Shown in pieces: positions 17,714-25,981 of a stretch of DNA of 64,000 nucleotides. The translations under genes and the position numbers were made by a program. Each line of letters opens with the position of its first letter. Positions within the stretch are counted from its first letter, which is position 1. The stretch is from Acidobacteriota bacterium (GTDB taxonomy: Bacteria > Acidobacteriota > Terriglobia > Bryobacterales > Bryobacteraceae), in contig JACPNQ010000009.1 of the NCBI GenBank assembly GCA_016185425.1, positions 62,001 through 126,000 on the forward strand, read 5' to 3'. The notes beneath the pieces were generated by a model. The model did no database searches and was not told the DNA's origin. It saw nothing but the letters and a program-made list of their open reading frames with translations.

Positions 17714-19300
17714 ATGCGCTGGGCGTGCTTTTTCCTACTCGCGGGCGTCGCCGTACAAGCGGCCGAACCCGGCATGGTGCTTATTCCGCGCGGCACCTTC
17801 CAGATGGGCCGCGGCAAACTGACGGCCGACGACAAGACAGCCATGCGTCCGCAGATTCTGTTGGACGATCGTCCGGTTCATGCCGTCACACTTTCCGCAT
17901 TCCTGCTGGATGCGAAAGAAGTCACCCAGGCGGAGTACGCTGAGTTCGTCAACGCCACACATCGCGCGGCGCCGTATCATTGGCCCGGCGGCGCGGTACC
18001 GGCGGGCGCGGGCATGATCGCCGCGCACAATGTCTCTTGGGACGACGCGAAGAGCTACTGCGAATGGAAGGGCAAGCGGCTTCCGACCGAAGCCGAATGG
18101 GAGCGCGCGGCACGCGGCGGTATCGAAGGAGCGCTTTTCCCATGGGGTGACAAATACGAATCTAAACTCGCTCGCCACAACACCGAAACCGGTCCCGGCG
18201 AGCCGGGCCGGTTCGCCGCCAATCCATTTGGCCTTTACGACATGGCCGGCAACATGTCGGAATGGACGGCCGATTGGTTCGAGCGCGAATACTACAAGCA
18301 CTCGCCATCTGAAGATCCGAAGGGACCCGCCACCGGCACATACAGAGTCATCCGCGGCGGCGCTTGGTCCGATCAGGGCTCACGCATCACCGTCTTCTTC
18401 CGCAACTGGGTGCGCCCTACGCAGAGGCAGCCAAACATCGGCTTCCGGTGCGCGAAGAACGGTCCTTCGGCCGATCAGCGCATCGTAAGCCGCATCGAAT
18501 CTTTCAGCGGCACAGTCTCCCTCTATGCCAAGAATCTGACGACCGGGGCCGAATTCGCTATCCGGCCCGATGAGCGCGTCCGCACCGCGTCGACAATTAA
18601 GCTGCCGATTCTCGTCGCCGTTTTCCAGGCTGTGGCAGATGGCCGCGCATCGTGGGATGAGGAACTTCTCCTCAACGAAGAAGACAAAGTATTCGGCTCC
18701 GGTGTCCTTCGCGAATTCAGCGCGGGCCGCAAGTATCCGCTTCGCGATCTCGCCAATCTCATGATCGTGGTCAGCGACAACACCGCCACCAATCTCATCC
18801 TCGATCGCTTCACGGCGGACTACGTCAACACCGTTTTGGAAAAGTACGGGTTCCAGCAGACACGGTCCAATCGCAAGATCCTTGGCGATGGGAAGAACCT
18901 GAAGCCCACGCCGAGCGGCCTTAGCAGATTCGGCCAGATCGAGGCGAACAAGAAATTCGGCATCGGCGTTTCCACGCCGCGAGAGATGGCTCGGCTTGTC
19001 GAAATGCTCGTCAACGGACAAATCGTCAACCCCGAATCGTCGAAGGCCATCCTCGCCATTTTGAAGCGCCAGCAGATTACCGAGGGCATCGGCCGCCATC
19101 TCGAAGGATTCCAGGTCTCGTCGAAATCCGGATCGCTGGATGCGCTGCGCAGCGACGTCGGATTTGTCGCTCGCAACAACGAGAAGTACGCCATCGCGAT
19201 TACCGTTGAGGGCATGCCGAAGGCGGACTACTCGCCCGACAACGCCGGCAATATTCTCATCTCGGACCTCACCGCGTTGCTTATCGAAAAGCTGCGCTAG
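17714..19300 (+). CDS. Fusion of an FGE/SUMF1-like domain with a serine beta-lactamase-like domain
   Basis: 528 residues, exported (signal MRWACFFLLAGVAVQA). Residues 18-247 are an FGE-sulfatase domain: MVLIPRGTFQMG, RLPTEAEWERAARGG, FGLYDMAGNMSEWTADWF, RGGAWSD, NIGFRCA. The two copper-binding cysteines of true formylglycine-generating enzymes are absent from the expected stretch (ITVFFRNWVRPTQ), so sulfatase activation is unlikely. Residues ~255-528 are a class A beta-lactamase/PBP-like domain with STIK at 293-296, SDN at 354-356 and KSG at 471-473; the omega-loop glutamate is not recognisable. The frame is uninterrupted across the junction. It may bind or modify a peptidoglycan or peptide ligand (inference). 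Start 17714 lies two bases after DUF1501; the ORF upstream is shadow. Confidence 0.85.
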   Translation: MRWACFFLLAGVAVQAAEPGMVLIPRGTFQMGRGKLTADDKTAMRPQILLDDRPVHAVTLSAFLLDAKEVTQAEYAEFVNATHRAAPYHWPGGAVPAGAGMIAAHNVSWDDAKSYCEWKGKRLPTEAEWERAARGGIEGALFPWGDKYESKLARHNTETGPGEPGRFAANPFGLYDMAGNMSEWTADWFEREYYKHSPSEDPKGPATGTYRVIRGGAWSDQGSRITVFFRNWVRPTQRQPNIGFRCAKNGPSADQRIVSRIESFSGTVSLYAKNLTTGAEFAIRPDERVRTASTIKLPILVAVFQAVADGRASWDEELLLNEEDKVFGSGVLREFSAGRKYPLRDLANLMIVVSDNTATNLILDRFTADYVNTVLEKYGFQQTRSNRKILGDGKNLKPTPSGLSRFGQIEANKKFGIGVSTPREMARLVEMLVNGQIVNPESSKAILAILKRQQITEGIGRHLEGFQVSSKSGSLDALRSDVGFVARNNEKYAIAITVEGMPKADYSPDNAGNILISDLTALLIEKLR

Positions 19301-20169
19301 ATCTCGCCCGGCGCTTTCTTCGGCTCGACGATCTCAACGCCTTCCTGCGTGATGTTCACCGTGCGGACCTGTCCGCGCGGGCCGATAGGACCGATGTCGC
19401 GTCCACCTTTGCTCACCGCGATGCCACCCGCATTGCCCACCACCATCTTTGCGCGTTGCAGCGTGGAAATCAGCTTCTTGTCACCCGGCTCCAGGACGCC
19501 CATGAAAATGCGCTTGCCGTCCGCCGTCACCTCGATCCAGGTTTTCTCCGTCGCCTCAATGTTCAACGTCAGATTGCCGTTCGGGTCCGTCGTGACGGTA
19601 GGCACAACGTTGGCGGTTTCCGCCGGCAGTTCGACGGCCGCCGGTTGTGGCTTTACCACGGCCGCGGCGGGAGCCGGAGCAACCGGCGCCGGCACGTTGG
19701 CGTTAGTCTGCTTCCGTAGTTCCGCCTGCGAGTTCCACTTGTCGATAACGAGCGAAAGGCCACCGCCACCGGCAACCAGCAGTACTAGCGCCGCGACAGC
19801 CAAACCGGTGCGCGAGTCGAAAAAGCCAGTCGACTTGCCGCTGAGCGGCTCCACCGATATCAACTTCTTCTCGGCGTCGCGCCGCGCGCGCGGATCATGC
19901 GCGGCGGAGATCTGCTCCAAATCCACCGCCGGCTCGGGTTTGACTAGCGCCGCAAATTCCTGCTCAATGGCGCCCGGATCAAATCCCAATGCCTGTGCAT
20001 ATTGCCTGATAAAGCTGCGATTAAAGAATCCGCCCGGTAACTGTTTCCAGTCCTCGACTTCAATCGCCTCCAAATAGCGGGAGCCGATACGAAGCTCATC
20101 AGCTATAGTACGGAGGTCCTTACCTTGCCGAAGACGCTCGTCCTTGAGTTTTTGTCCGAGTGATGCCAT
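19297..20169 (-). CDS. RodZ-like HTH membrane protein
   Basis: 290 residues. Residues 4-70 are a HTH_25-type helix-turn-helix (LKDERLRQGKDLRTIADELR, RSFIRQYAQALGFDP). One membrane helix lies near 122-142 (LAVAALVLLVAGGGGLSLVI). A Pro/Ala-rich linker follows and the end is a DUF4115-like beta domain (TWIEVTADGKRIFMGVLEPG). This is the layout of RodZ, which links MreB to the cell wall. No mreB or isoprenoid genes are adjacent, so other HTH_25/DUF4115 proteins are possible. Its stop overlaps the fusion gene stop (shared CTAG), and a good promoter precedes it. Confidence 0.75.
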   Translation of the reverse strand: MASLGQKLKDERLRQGKDLRTIADELRIGSRYLEAIEVEDWKQLPGGFFNRSFIRQYAQALGFDPGAIEQEFAALVKPEPAVDLEQISAAHDPRARRDAEKKLISVEPLSGKSTGFFDSRTGLAVAALVLLVAGGGGLSLVIDKWNSQAELRKQTNANVPAPVAPAPAAAVVKPQPAAVELPAETANVVPTVTTDPNGNLTLNIEATEKTWIEVTADGKRIFMGVLEPGDKKLISTLQRAKMVVGNAGGIAVSKGGRDIGPIGPRGQVRTVNITQEGVEIVEPKKAPGEI

Positions 20170-20192
20170 TCAAAAAATCCCGCAGAATCAAT

Positions 20193-20221
20193 CTTATAAT
20201 ATACCTTTGTGCAAGCGTCAA
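20193..20221 (-). promoter_or_regulatory. Sigma70-type promoter for the RodZ-like gene
   Basis: Read on the minus strand, TTGACG (20221-20216), a 17-base spacer and TATAAG (20198-20193) form a near-consensus promoter 24 bases from the start codon. On the plus strand the same bases include TATAAT (20195-20200), a possible -10 for the divergent glycosyltransferase gene. Confidence 0.65.
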
Positions 20222-21277
20222 ACAACCGTTGAGGTAACCGTGGTCGTGGTCAACTGGAACCGGGCCGAAATGCTGCGGGAATGCTTGCAATCGCTAGGCT
20301 TACAGGTCGGCGACGACGGCCGGCGCCTCTCGATCGAGGTGATCGTGGTGGACAACGGCTCCACTGACCACTCGGCGGGCGTGGTGCGTGAGGCCTTCCC
20401 AGACGTACTATTACTTGAGAATCAGTACAACCTCGGCTACTGCGCCGCCAACAACCAGGGCATCCGCGCCGCGCACGGATCCTTCATCGCGCTGCTCAAC
20501 AACGACGCAGCCGCCGATCCGAAATGGATCAGCCACCTGTTGACGGCCTTTCGCGAATCGCCGGAGATCGGAATGGCTGCCTCAAAAATCGTGACCTGGG
20601 AAGACTCCGGGCGTATAGACAAAGCAGGACACCTCATCTTTCCCGACGGCCAGAATCGCGGCCGCGGAACTGGAGAACCGGACCGCGGACAGTACGAAAA
20701 AGTCGAAGAGATTCTCTGGCCAGACGGCTGTGCGGCCATGTATCGTAAATCGATGCTCGATCAGATCGGCTTGTTCGACGAGGATCTCTTCGCCTATGGA
20801 GATGATGCGGAGCTCGGACTGCGCGCGCGGATCGCGGGCTGGCGATGCCTGTACATGCCGAAGGCTCTGGTCCGCCACCGGCGCGGCGCAACGCTTGGGC
20901 AGGGCAACCCGGAGCGTGTCCGCCTCATCGAACGCAACCGCATTCTTCTCGCCGTGAAACTCTTTCCGTGGAGCCTGCTCATCTTCAATCCAGTCTTCTT
21001 TTCGATTCGAATGGCAGCCGGTCTGTTTGCCGCCGGCGCGAAGGAAGGCGATCTCGCCGCCTTCCCGGGCGTATGGAACAAACTTCGCGTCGCAGGTGCT
21101 CTGCTCCGCGGACAATGGCAGGCATTACTCCTGCTTCCGCGCACGCTTGCAAAGCGTTCCGCGATCGAAAAAATTGCGCGCCTCACGCCAGCGGAACGCC
21201 GCCGCCTGATCCTTTCCAACCGGTTGACGTTGCCGGCGCTGTTCGGTATCGTGCGCGATACGGAGGTTGCGCCATGA
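20207..21277 (+). CDS. Family 2 glycosyltransferase
   Basis: About 356 residues. It has a typical GT-A N-terminus (VTVVVVNWNRAEML), the nucleotide-sugar site IEVIVVDNGSTDHS, the NNDA metal motif, and FAYGDDAELGLRARIAGW as the acceptor/base region; the C-terminus has hydrophobic stretches suggesting membrane association. It resembles rhamnosyl- or other deoxysugar transferases of surface polysaccharide synthesis. The start is uncertain. The frame is open from a TTG at 20144 that overlaps the divergent RodZ-like gene; TTG 20207, just before the domain and seven bases after a plus-strand TATAAT, is my choice. It heads the glycan cluster. Confidence 0.8.
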   Translation: MCKRQTTVEVTVVVVNWNRAEMLRECLQSLGLQVGDDGRRLSIEVIVVDNGSTDHSAGVVREAFPDVLLLENQYNLGYCAANNQGIRAAHGSFIALLNNDAAADPKWISHLLTAFRESPEIGMAASKIVTWEDSGRIDKAGHLIFPDGQNRGRGTGEPDRGQYEKVEEILWPDGCAAMYRKSMLDQIGLFDEDLFAYGDDAELGLRARIAGWRCLYMPKALVRHRRGATLGQGNPERVRLIERNRILLAVKLFPWSLLIFNPVFFSIRMAAGLFAAGAKEGDLAAFPGVWNKLRVAGALLRGQWQALLLLPRTLAKRSAIEKIARLTPAERRRLILSNRLTLPALFGIVRDTEVAP

Positions 21278-22257
21278 CCGAAGAGGCCGTTGCCACCGAG
21301 ACAGTTCGCGAAGCCGACCACTGCCCTGCCTGCGGCAGCGCGTCCATGCGAACGCTCTTCCATGGGACGGACCGCCTGTTCGCCACAACCACGAACTCCT
21401 TCGAAGTCGTCGAGTGCACGGAATGCCGCTTGCTCCGCCTCTTTCCGCAGCCGACCGCGGCCGAGCTCAACAACTACTACCCGCCGAACTACTGGTTCGC
21501 GCCGGGCAACGATACCGCGTCTCGCGCCGAAGACTTCTATCGCCGTCTCGTGCTCGGCGATCACATCCGCTTTGTCGAACGCGCGATCGGTGCCACGAAA
21601 GCTCGGGGACCGTTGCTCGACGTGGGCTGTGGCGGCGGCTTGTTTCTCCGCCTTCTGCGCGAGCATGGCCACAAAGTAATGGGTCTCGACTTCTCAATGG
21701 AAGCCGCTCATACCGCCTGGAGTGTGAATCGAGTTCCTGCCATGTGCGCCACGCTTTCCCGCGCACCGCTCCGGCCCGAATCGTTTTCGGTCCTCACCAT
21801 GTTCCACGTGCTGGAGCATCTGTTCGATCCGGTCAGCTACGTCGAAGAGGCGTACAAACTCCTTGCGCCTGACGGCCGGCTGGTCGTCCAGGTTCCGAAC
21901 GCGGCGAGTTGGCAGTTCCTGTTGTTCGGGCAGAATTGGAACGGCATCGACGTGCCGCGCCATCTCGTCAACTTCAAAGAAAAAGACATCGTGATGCTGC
22001 TCGAGACGTGCGGTTTTGAAATCGTCCGCCGCAAGTTCTTCTCGTTGCGGGACAATCCGGCCGGCATGGCCACTTCCATCTCGGCAGCGCTCGATCCGAT
22101 GGGCCGGCGCGTTCGCAAGGTGCCGGAAACGCCCGCTGTGCGGCTGTGCAAGGACCTGGTTTATCTCGGGCTGACGTTACTCTGCCTTCCGTTTACGCTG
22201 ATTGAGGCCGGCTGCAGGGCCGGCTCCACCATCATGATCGAGGCGCGCAAGAAATGA
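21274..22257 (+). CDS. SAM-dependent methyltransferase with N-terminal zinc-binding region
   Basis: 327 residues. Residues 17-55 carry two Cys pairs (CPAC and CTEC), the zinc-ribbon-like start found in sugar or glycolipid methyltransferases. Motif I is LLDVGCGGGLFLRLL, followed by KVMGLDFS and FHVLEHLFDP (HxLEH), then LLAPDGRLVVQVPN. A hydrophobic segment near the C-terminus may touch the membrane. The ATG overlaps the GT2 stop (ATGA) with GGAGG seven bases upstream, and the gene overlaps the next methyltransferase the same way. It probably methylates a glycan or lipid-linked sugar made by this cluster (inference). Confidence 0.85.
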   Translation: MTEEAVATETVREADHCPACGSASMRTLFHGTDRLFATTTNSFEVVECTECRLLRLFPQPTAAELNNYYPPNYWFAPGNDTASRAEDFYRRLVLGDHIRFVERAIGATKARGPLLDVGCGGGLFLRLLREHGHKVMGLDFSMEAAHTAWSVNRVPAMCATLSRAPLRPESFSVLTMFHVLEHLFDPVSYVEEAYKLLAPDGRLVVQVPNAASWQFLLFGQNWNGIDVPRHLVNFKEKDIVMLLETCGFEIVRRKFFSLRDNPAGMATSISAALDPMGRRVRKVPETPAVRLCKDLVYLGLTLLCLPFTLIEAGCRAGSTIMIEARKK

Positions 22258-22934
22258 ATGCCGGGCTTTTGCCTGGCCCTCTGCGGCAATACGTTCTCGA
22301 TTTCGAACGCCGTATTACGGACGCGGTCATCCAGTTCGCGGCCGCCCTGTCCGATGGCGCGACAGTGCTCGACGCGGGAGCGGGAGAGGGCAGCTATAAG
22401 CGCTACTTTTCGAAACACCGATACATCGGCCTCGACCTCGGCATCGGCGATCAGAAGTGGGACTATACGCAGCTCGATGTGCTCGGCGATCTTGCGGCGT
22501 TGCCTTTCGCCGATGGCTCGTTTGACGGTGCGCTGAACATCGTCACGCTGGAACATGTCAAGGATCCGCGGCGCGTTGTCCTTGAGCTTGCACGCGTGCT
22601 CAGGCCCGGCGGCAGGTTGCTGCTCGTCGTGCCGCACGAGTGGGAAGTGCATCAGCATCCGCATGACTTCTTTCGCTATACGCGGTTTGGCGTCGAGGAG
22701 CTCGCCAGAGACGCGGGATTCCGCATCGTCTCGCTCGAACCCGGCGGCGGCTACTTCCGTCTGCTGGCGCGCCGGCTTCTCAACGGGGGCCAGTTCTTTC
22801 CGGCGCCACTGCACATTCTTTGGTTTCTCTGCGTTGCGCCGGCGGCGCTTTTGCTGCCGCTATTCGAGGGCTTGGACAGACGCAAGGATTTCACGCTCGG
22901 CTATTTGGCCGTACTCGAAAATCAGAGAAAATAA
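22254..22934 (+). CDS. SAM-dependent methyltransferase
   Basis: 226 residues. Motif I is VLDAGAGEGSYKRYF, then YIGLDLGIGD, LPFADGSFDGALNIVTLEHV and RVLRPGGRLLLVVP, the standard order of a class I (Methyltransf_11-like) enzyme. HEWEVHQHPHDFFRYTRFG after it is common in glycan-cluster methyltransferases. A hydrophobic C-terminal segment (LCVAPAALLLPLF) suggests membrane contact. It overlaps the previous gene by ATGA and is followed after three bases by a cupin gene. Confidence 0.85.
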   Translation: MNAGLLPGPLRQYVLDFERRITDAVIQFAAALSDGATVLDAGAGEGSYKRYFSKHRYIGLDLGIGDQKWDYTQLDVLGDLAALPFADGSFDGALNIVTLEHVKDPRRVVLELARVLRPGGRLLLVVPHEWEVHQHPHDFFRYTRFGVEELARDAGFRIVSLEPGGGYFRLLARRLLNGGQFFPAPLHILWFLCVAPAALLLPLFEGLDRRKDFTLGYLAVLENQRK

Positions 22935-22937
22935 GCC

Positions 22938-23348
22938 ATGCCCAAACGCAGAGACGTTTTCAAGCTGCCCGCCATGCTCGCGCCGATGGCCCTGTTCGCG
23001 GCCAAGCCGGGAGAGCTGCAGAACATCGTTGTCGACGCCGCCAAAGTCCGCACGAGCAAGGCGCCGTTCGGTGAGTTGAAGATCTTCTTCGACGGCCCGA
23101 CCGAGCAGCTCAAAGCCATGACCGCCGGAAGCCTTCTGCTCTATGCCAACCAGGAGCCGCATCCGCCGCACTCGCATCCGGAAGAGGAGTTTATGGTGAT
23201 TACCGGCGGAACCGGCGAAATGGTCGTCGATGGTAAAAACTTCCCAGTCGGTCCTGGCTCAATGATGTATTGCGCTGCCAATAAGTTGCACGGTATCAAG
23301 GCTGGAAAGAAGAACCTGCTCTTTTATTTCTACAAGTGGAAGGCCTAG
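22938..23348 (+). CDS. Exported single-domain cupin
   Basis: 136 residues. The N-terminus KRRDVFKLPAML looks like a short Tat signal. Residues ~45-130 form one cupin barrel with metal motif 1 HPPHSHPEEEF and a motif 2 of the form GDxxxxPxxxxH (PVGPGSMMYCAANKLHG). The His/Glu set could hold iron, manganese or zinc. The substrate is unknown; small cupins of this type serve as sugar isomerases or binding proteins. It lies three bases after a methyltransferase gene. Confidence 0.75.
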   Translation: MPKRRDVFKLPAMLAPMALFAAKPGELQNIVVDAAKVRTSKAPFGELKIFFDGPTEQLKAMTAGSLLLYANQEPHPPHSHPEEEFMVITGGTGEMVVDGKNFPVGPGSMMYCAANKLHGIKAGKKNLLFYFYKWKA

Positions 23349-23408
23349 AACCGGTCCATTCCAACTCTGGCGCGAGAATTGCAAGCTTCCTTCGGAAGTT
23401 GCCGGTTC
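23348..23408 (+). promoter_or_regulatory. Nested hairpin between the cupin and glycosyltransferase genes
   Basis: An outer 7-bp stem, GAACCGG (23348-23354) with CCGGTTC (23402-23408), can enclose an inner hairpin, GCAAGCTTCC (23381-23390) with GGAAGTTGC (23394-23402, one bulge). The two stems compete for one base. No T tract follows. It could modulate expression of the downstream genes or be chance. Confidence 0.3.
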
Positions 23409-23416
23409 GGCTATCT

Positions 23417-24463
23417 ATGTTTCCGCATTCTGATAATGGCCGTTGGGAAGAGTTGCCGCTTGCCTTATGGGGGGCGCTGCTAGTGACAGCCGGCCTGGCT
23501 GGCGACGCCGCCGTGTCGATTCTTGGCTTGGTTCGCTTTGCGCTGTCTCTTCCGGAGGAATGGCGGCAATTGCTGATATTGGCCGGCTGGTATTGCGGCA
23601 TTCCGATTGTTTGCGGTTTGCTGCTCATCCTGACGGATCTCTTTTGCCTGCTGCCCGGGAAACGGCAGACCGCCCGTCGTCAGGCTCCGGGACCGGTAAC
23701 CGCGGATGCGGTTACCGTCGTGTTAACCGCGTACAACGACGAAGAGAGCATTGGCGCTTCGGTCCGCGACTTTTTGAGTCAACCGCAGGTACAGCGGGTA
23801 ATCGTTGTCAGCAATAACAGCAAGGACCGCACGTTGGAAGTGGCGCAAGCCGCCGGCGCAATCGCCGTGAACGAATCCAATCCGGGCTATGGACCGTGCG
23901 TGTACCGGTGCTTTCTTGAGGCTCTGCGGTATCCGGACGCCCAGTTTATCCTGTTGTGCGAGGGCGATATGACGTTCCGCGCCGCCGACATTCCGAAATT
24001 CCTGTCCTACATTCCGCATGCCGACGTTGTGAACGGCACGAGAATCGTGGAACAGTTGCGCGATCCGTCGACACAATTGACCACCTTTGTGTTTTATGGA
24101 AACTTCTTCGTGGGGAAACTTCTGGAGCTCAGACACTTAGGGAGAGGCACCTTTACCGATGTGGGTACAACATATAAGCTGCTTCGGCGCGACAGTCTCA
24201 AACGGATTTTAGAGGTCGTCAACCCAAGGGTCAATCTTGAATTCAATGCTCACTTTCTGGATCGCGTGCTCGCCAGCGGGGAACGGATGGTAGAGTGTCC
24301 GGTTACTTTTCATCCGCGTGTGGGCCAAAGCAAAGGCGCCGGCGTTAACAACCTGCGCGCGTTAAAGGTGGGACTGGGGATGATTATCGGACTCTGCTTC
24401 GGCTGGAGTTTGGTCCAGGGTCCGGCGGTCACCGCACGACGGGAGCTCTTGAAGCAATCGTGA
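23417..24463 (+). CDS. Membrane-associated family 2 glycosyltransferase (polyprenyl-phosphate type)
   Basis: About 348 residues. Two hydrophobic segments lie in the first 80 residues. The GT2 core begins at VTVVLTAYNDEESIGASV, with VIVVSNNSKDRTLEVA and LLCEGDMTF (DxD-like EGD), as in DPM/UppP-sugar synthases; a membrane segment is near the C-terminus (VGLGMIIGLCFGWSLV). Such enzymes load a sugar on a polyprenyl phosphate, and the GT-C gene next door could use that donor. ATG 23417 avoids overlap with the cupin gene but lacks a clear ribosome site; ATG 23336 is the alternative. Confidence 0.75.
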   Translation: MFPHSDNGRWEELPLALWGALLVTAGLAGDAAVSILGLVRFALSLPEEWRQLLILAGWYCGIPIVCGLLLILTDLFCLLPGKRQTARRQAPGPVTADAVTVVLTAYNDEESIGASVRDFLSQPQVQRVIVVSNNSKDRTLEVAQAAGAIAVNESNPGYGPCVYRCFLEALRYPDAQFILLCEGDMTFRAADIPKFLSYIPHADVVNGTRIVEQLRDPSTQLTTFVFYGNFFVGKLLELRHLGRGTFTDVGTTYKLLRRDSLKRILEVVNPRVNLEFNAHFLDRVLASGERMVECPVTFHPRVGQSKGAGVNNLRALKVGLGMIIGLCFGWSLVQGPAVTARRELLKQS

Positions 24464-25980
24464 CGCCATCGCCCTGGCCGGTCCGTGTCCTCCGTGTTGT
24501 CATTGTCTTCTGCATGCTGGGCGGCGCAACGGGCGCCGCGGTGAACTACGGCCGATCGCTACGCAGCGTCCTGGAATTCGATTTCGGAGAAGGGATCGTA
24601 CTGTGGCAGGCGCAGCACATCCTGGATACCGCGAAGACTTACCGGAACATCGATACTCCACCGCATAATGTCACGCACTACCCGCCGCTCTATCACCTCG
24701 CCGTACGAGCCGCGGTAGGCAGTGATGGCGACTGGCTATATGCCGGCCGCCTGGTTTCTTATGTGAGCGGGCTCGTACTGGTGCTCATACTCGGTGGGCT
24801 AACCTTTGCCATACTGCCGCGAGGCACCAAGCCGGTTGACCGGATCACAGCGGCGATCGTGAGCGGATGCTCTTTTTTCCTGATTCGACCCTCCGATTGG
24901 ATACGGCTCGCGCGTGTGGACATGCTCGGCCTGGCGCTCATGTTTGGCGGCCTGGCGCTTGTATGCGCCGCACGAAAAAAACTGGCCAGGGAGTTGCTGG
25001 GGATCGCGCTTATGGTGGCGGCCGGTTTCACCAAGCACGCTTTCTTCACCGTGCCGGCCGCTTGCCTCTTGGCGCAGTTGTTTTTCGACCGCAGGCGATT
25101 CGTCATCTTGGCCGCCTGGGGAGCCGTATTGGCCACAGTTCCGCTTTTTTACCTGCAATCTGTGACTCATGGCGGATTCCTACTGAATCTGCTGGGCTAC
25201 AACGTCAACCCGCTTCTGCTTTCCGCATTGACGTTTCACTTGCGGCTCTTATTGCAGGAGCATGTTGGACTGCTCGCTCTAGGAAGCCCTCTACTCGTGT
25301 ACGGCATCGTGGAGGGAGTTCGCCACGGCAGGGAAAAAGCGTGGCTCCGGAAGGTGGATGCCAGTACTTTTCGCTGGACCATCTTTCTACTCGCCCTTCA
25401 TCTGTGCATTTCCGGTGTGTGGCTGGCCGGCATGGGGAAAGTGGGTTCCGCATTGAACTATGCGCTTCCGTTCCTGCTGACGCTGAATCTGGGCGCCGGG
25501 CTGACGACGTGGTATCTGCTGACGCGATGGAAAACAGCGCGCGGCATGAGCATCTATCCGCTAGCCTGTTTGGCGGTTGCAGTCGCATTATCGCAATTGC
25601 CGGACGTCCGTCCGCTTGTTCGAACGCTGCCGCCGGCGTCCGAGGCGATAGCAACGCAAGAGCGCAACCGGCTTATCGCGACGTTGAAGGCGGAGAAGGG
25701 GCCGATCTATTCCGAAGATATGACAGCGTTGCTTCAATCCGGCCATGATGTGCCTGCCGAACCGGCCATTGTCACGCTGCTCGCGGAGCGCGGCAAATGG
25801 GACGAATCGGCATTCGTCAACAAATTCGCGCAACACTATTGGTCGATCGTCGTAGTGAACGACCTTTCGTCGCCGGAGCGCTACTCACCGGCCGTTCGGC
25901 GCGCGATTGCGGACAGCTACACAGAATCCGAGAGGTTCGGAGAAACGAAATTATTCCGGCCCCGAACGGCCGCACAGTAG
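24460..25980 (+). CDS. Polytopic GT-C-like membrane glycosyltransferase
   Basis: 506 residues with about ten membrane helices. The first periplasmic loop contains FDFGEGIVLWQAQHI, and an acidic pair in this loop is the catalytic feature of GT-C enzymes such as PMT/ArnT. THYPPLYHL nearby is common in that superfamily. The last ~120 residues form a soluble domain. It starts with GTG overlapping the GT2 stop (GTGA), so the two are probably co-translated and may act in sequence, donor synthesis then transfer. Confidence 0.7.
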   Translation: MTPSPWPVRVLRVVIVFCMLGGATGAAVNYGRSLRSVLEFDFGEGIVLWQAQHILDTAKTYRNIDTPPHNVTHYPPLYHLAVRAAVGSDGDWLYAGRLVSYVSGLVLVLILGGLTFAILPRGTKPVDRITAAIVSGCSFFLIRPSDWIRLARVDMLGLALMFGGLALVCAARKKLARELLGIALMVAAGFTKHAFFTVPAACLLAQLFFDRRRFVILAAWGAVLATVPLFYLQSVTHGGFLLNLLGYNVNPLLLSALTFHLRLLLQEHVGLLALGSPLLVYGIVEGVRHGREKAWLRKVDASTFRWTIFLLALHLCISGVWLAGMGKVGSALNYALPFLLTLNLGAGLTTWYLLTRWKTARGMSIYPLACLAVAVALSQLPDVRPLVRTLPPASEAIATQERNRLIATLKAEKGPIYSEDMTALLQSGHDVPAEPAIVTLLAERGKWDESAFVNKFAQHYWSIVVVNDLSSPERYSPAVRRAIADSYTESERFGETKLFRPRTAAQ

Positions 25981-25981
25981 C

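Noticed and set aside
17714-18460. True formylglycine-generating enzyme (sulfatase activator)
   Set aside because: The paired catalytic cysteines are missing at the expected position and no sulfatase gene is nearby.
20144-20206. Upstream TTG start for the first glycosyltransferase
   Set aside because: It would overlap the divergent RodZ-like gene start and promoter, and adds residues unlike a GT2 N-terminus.
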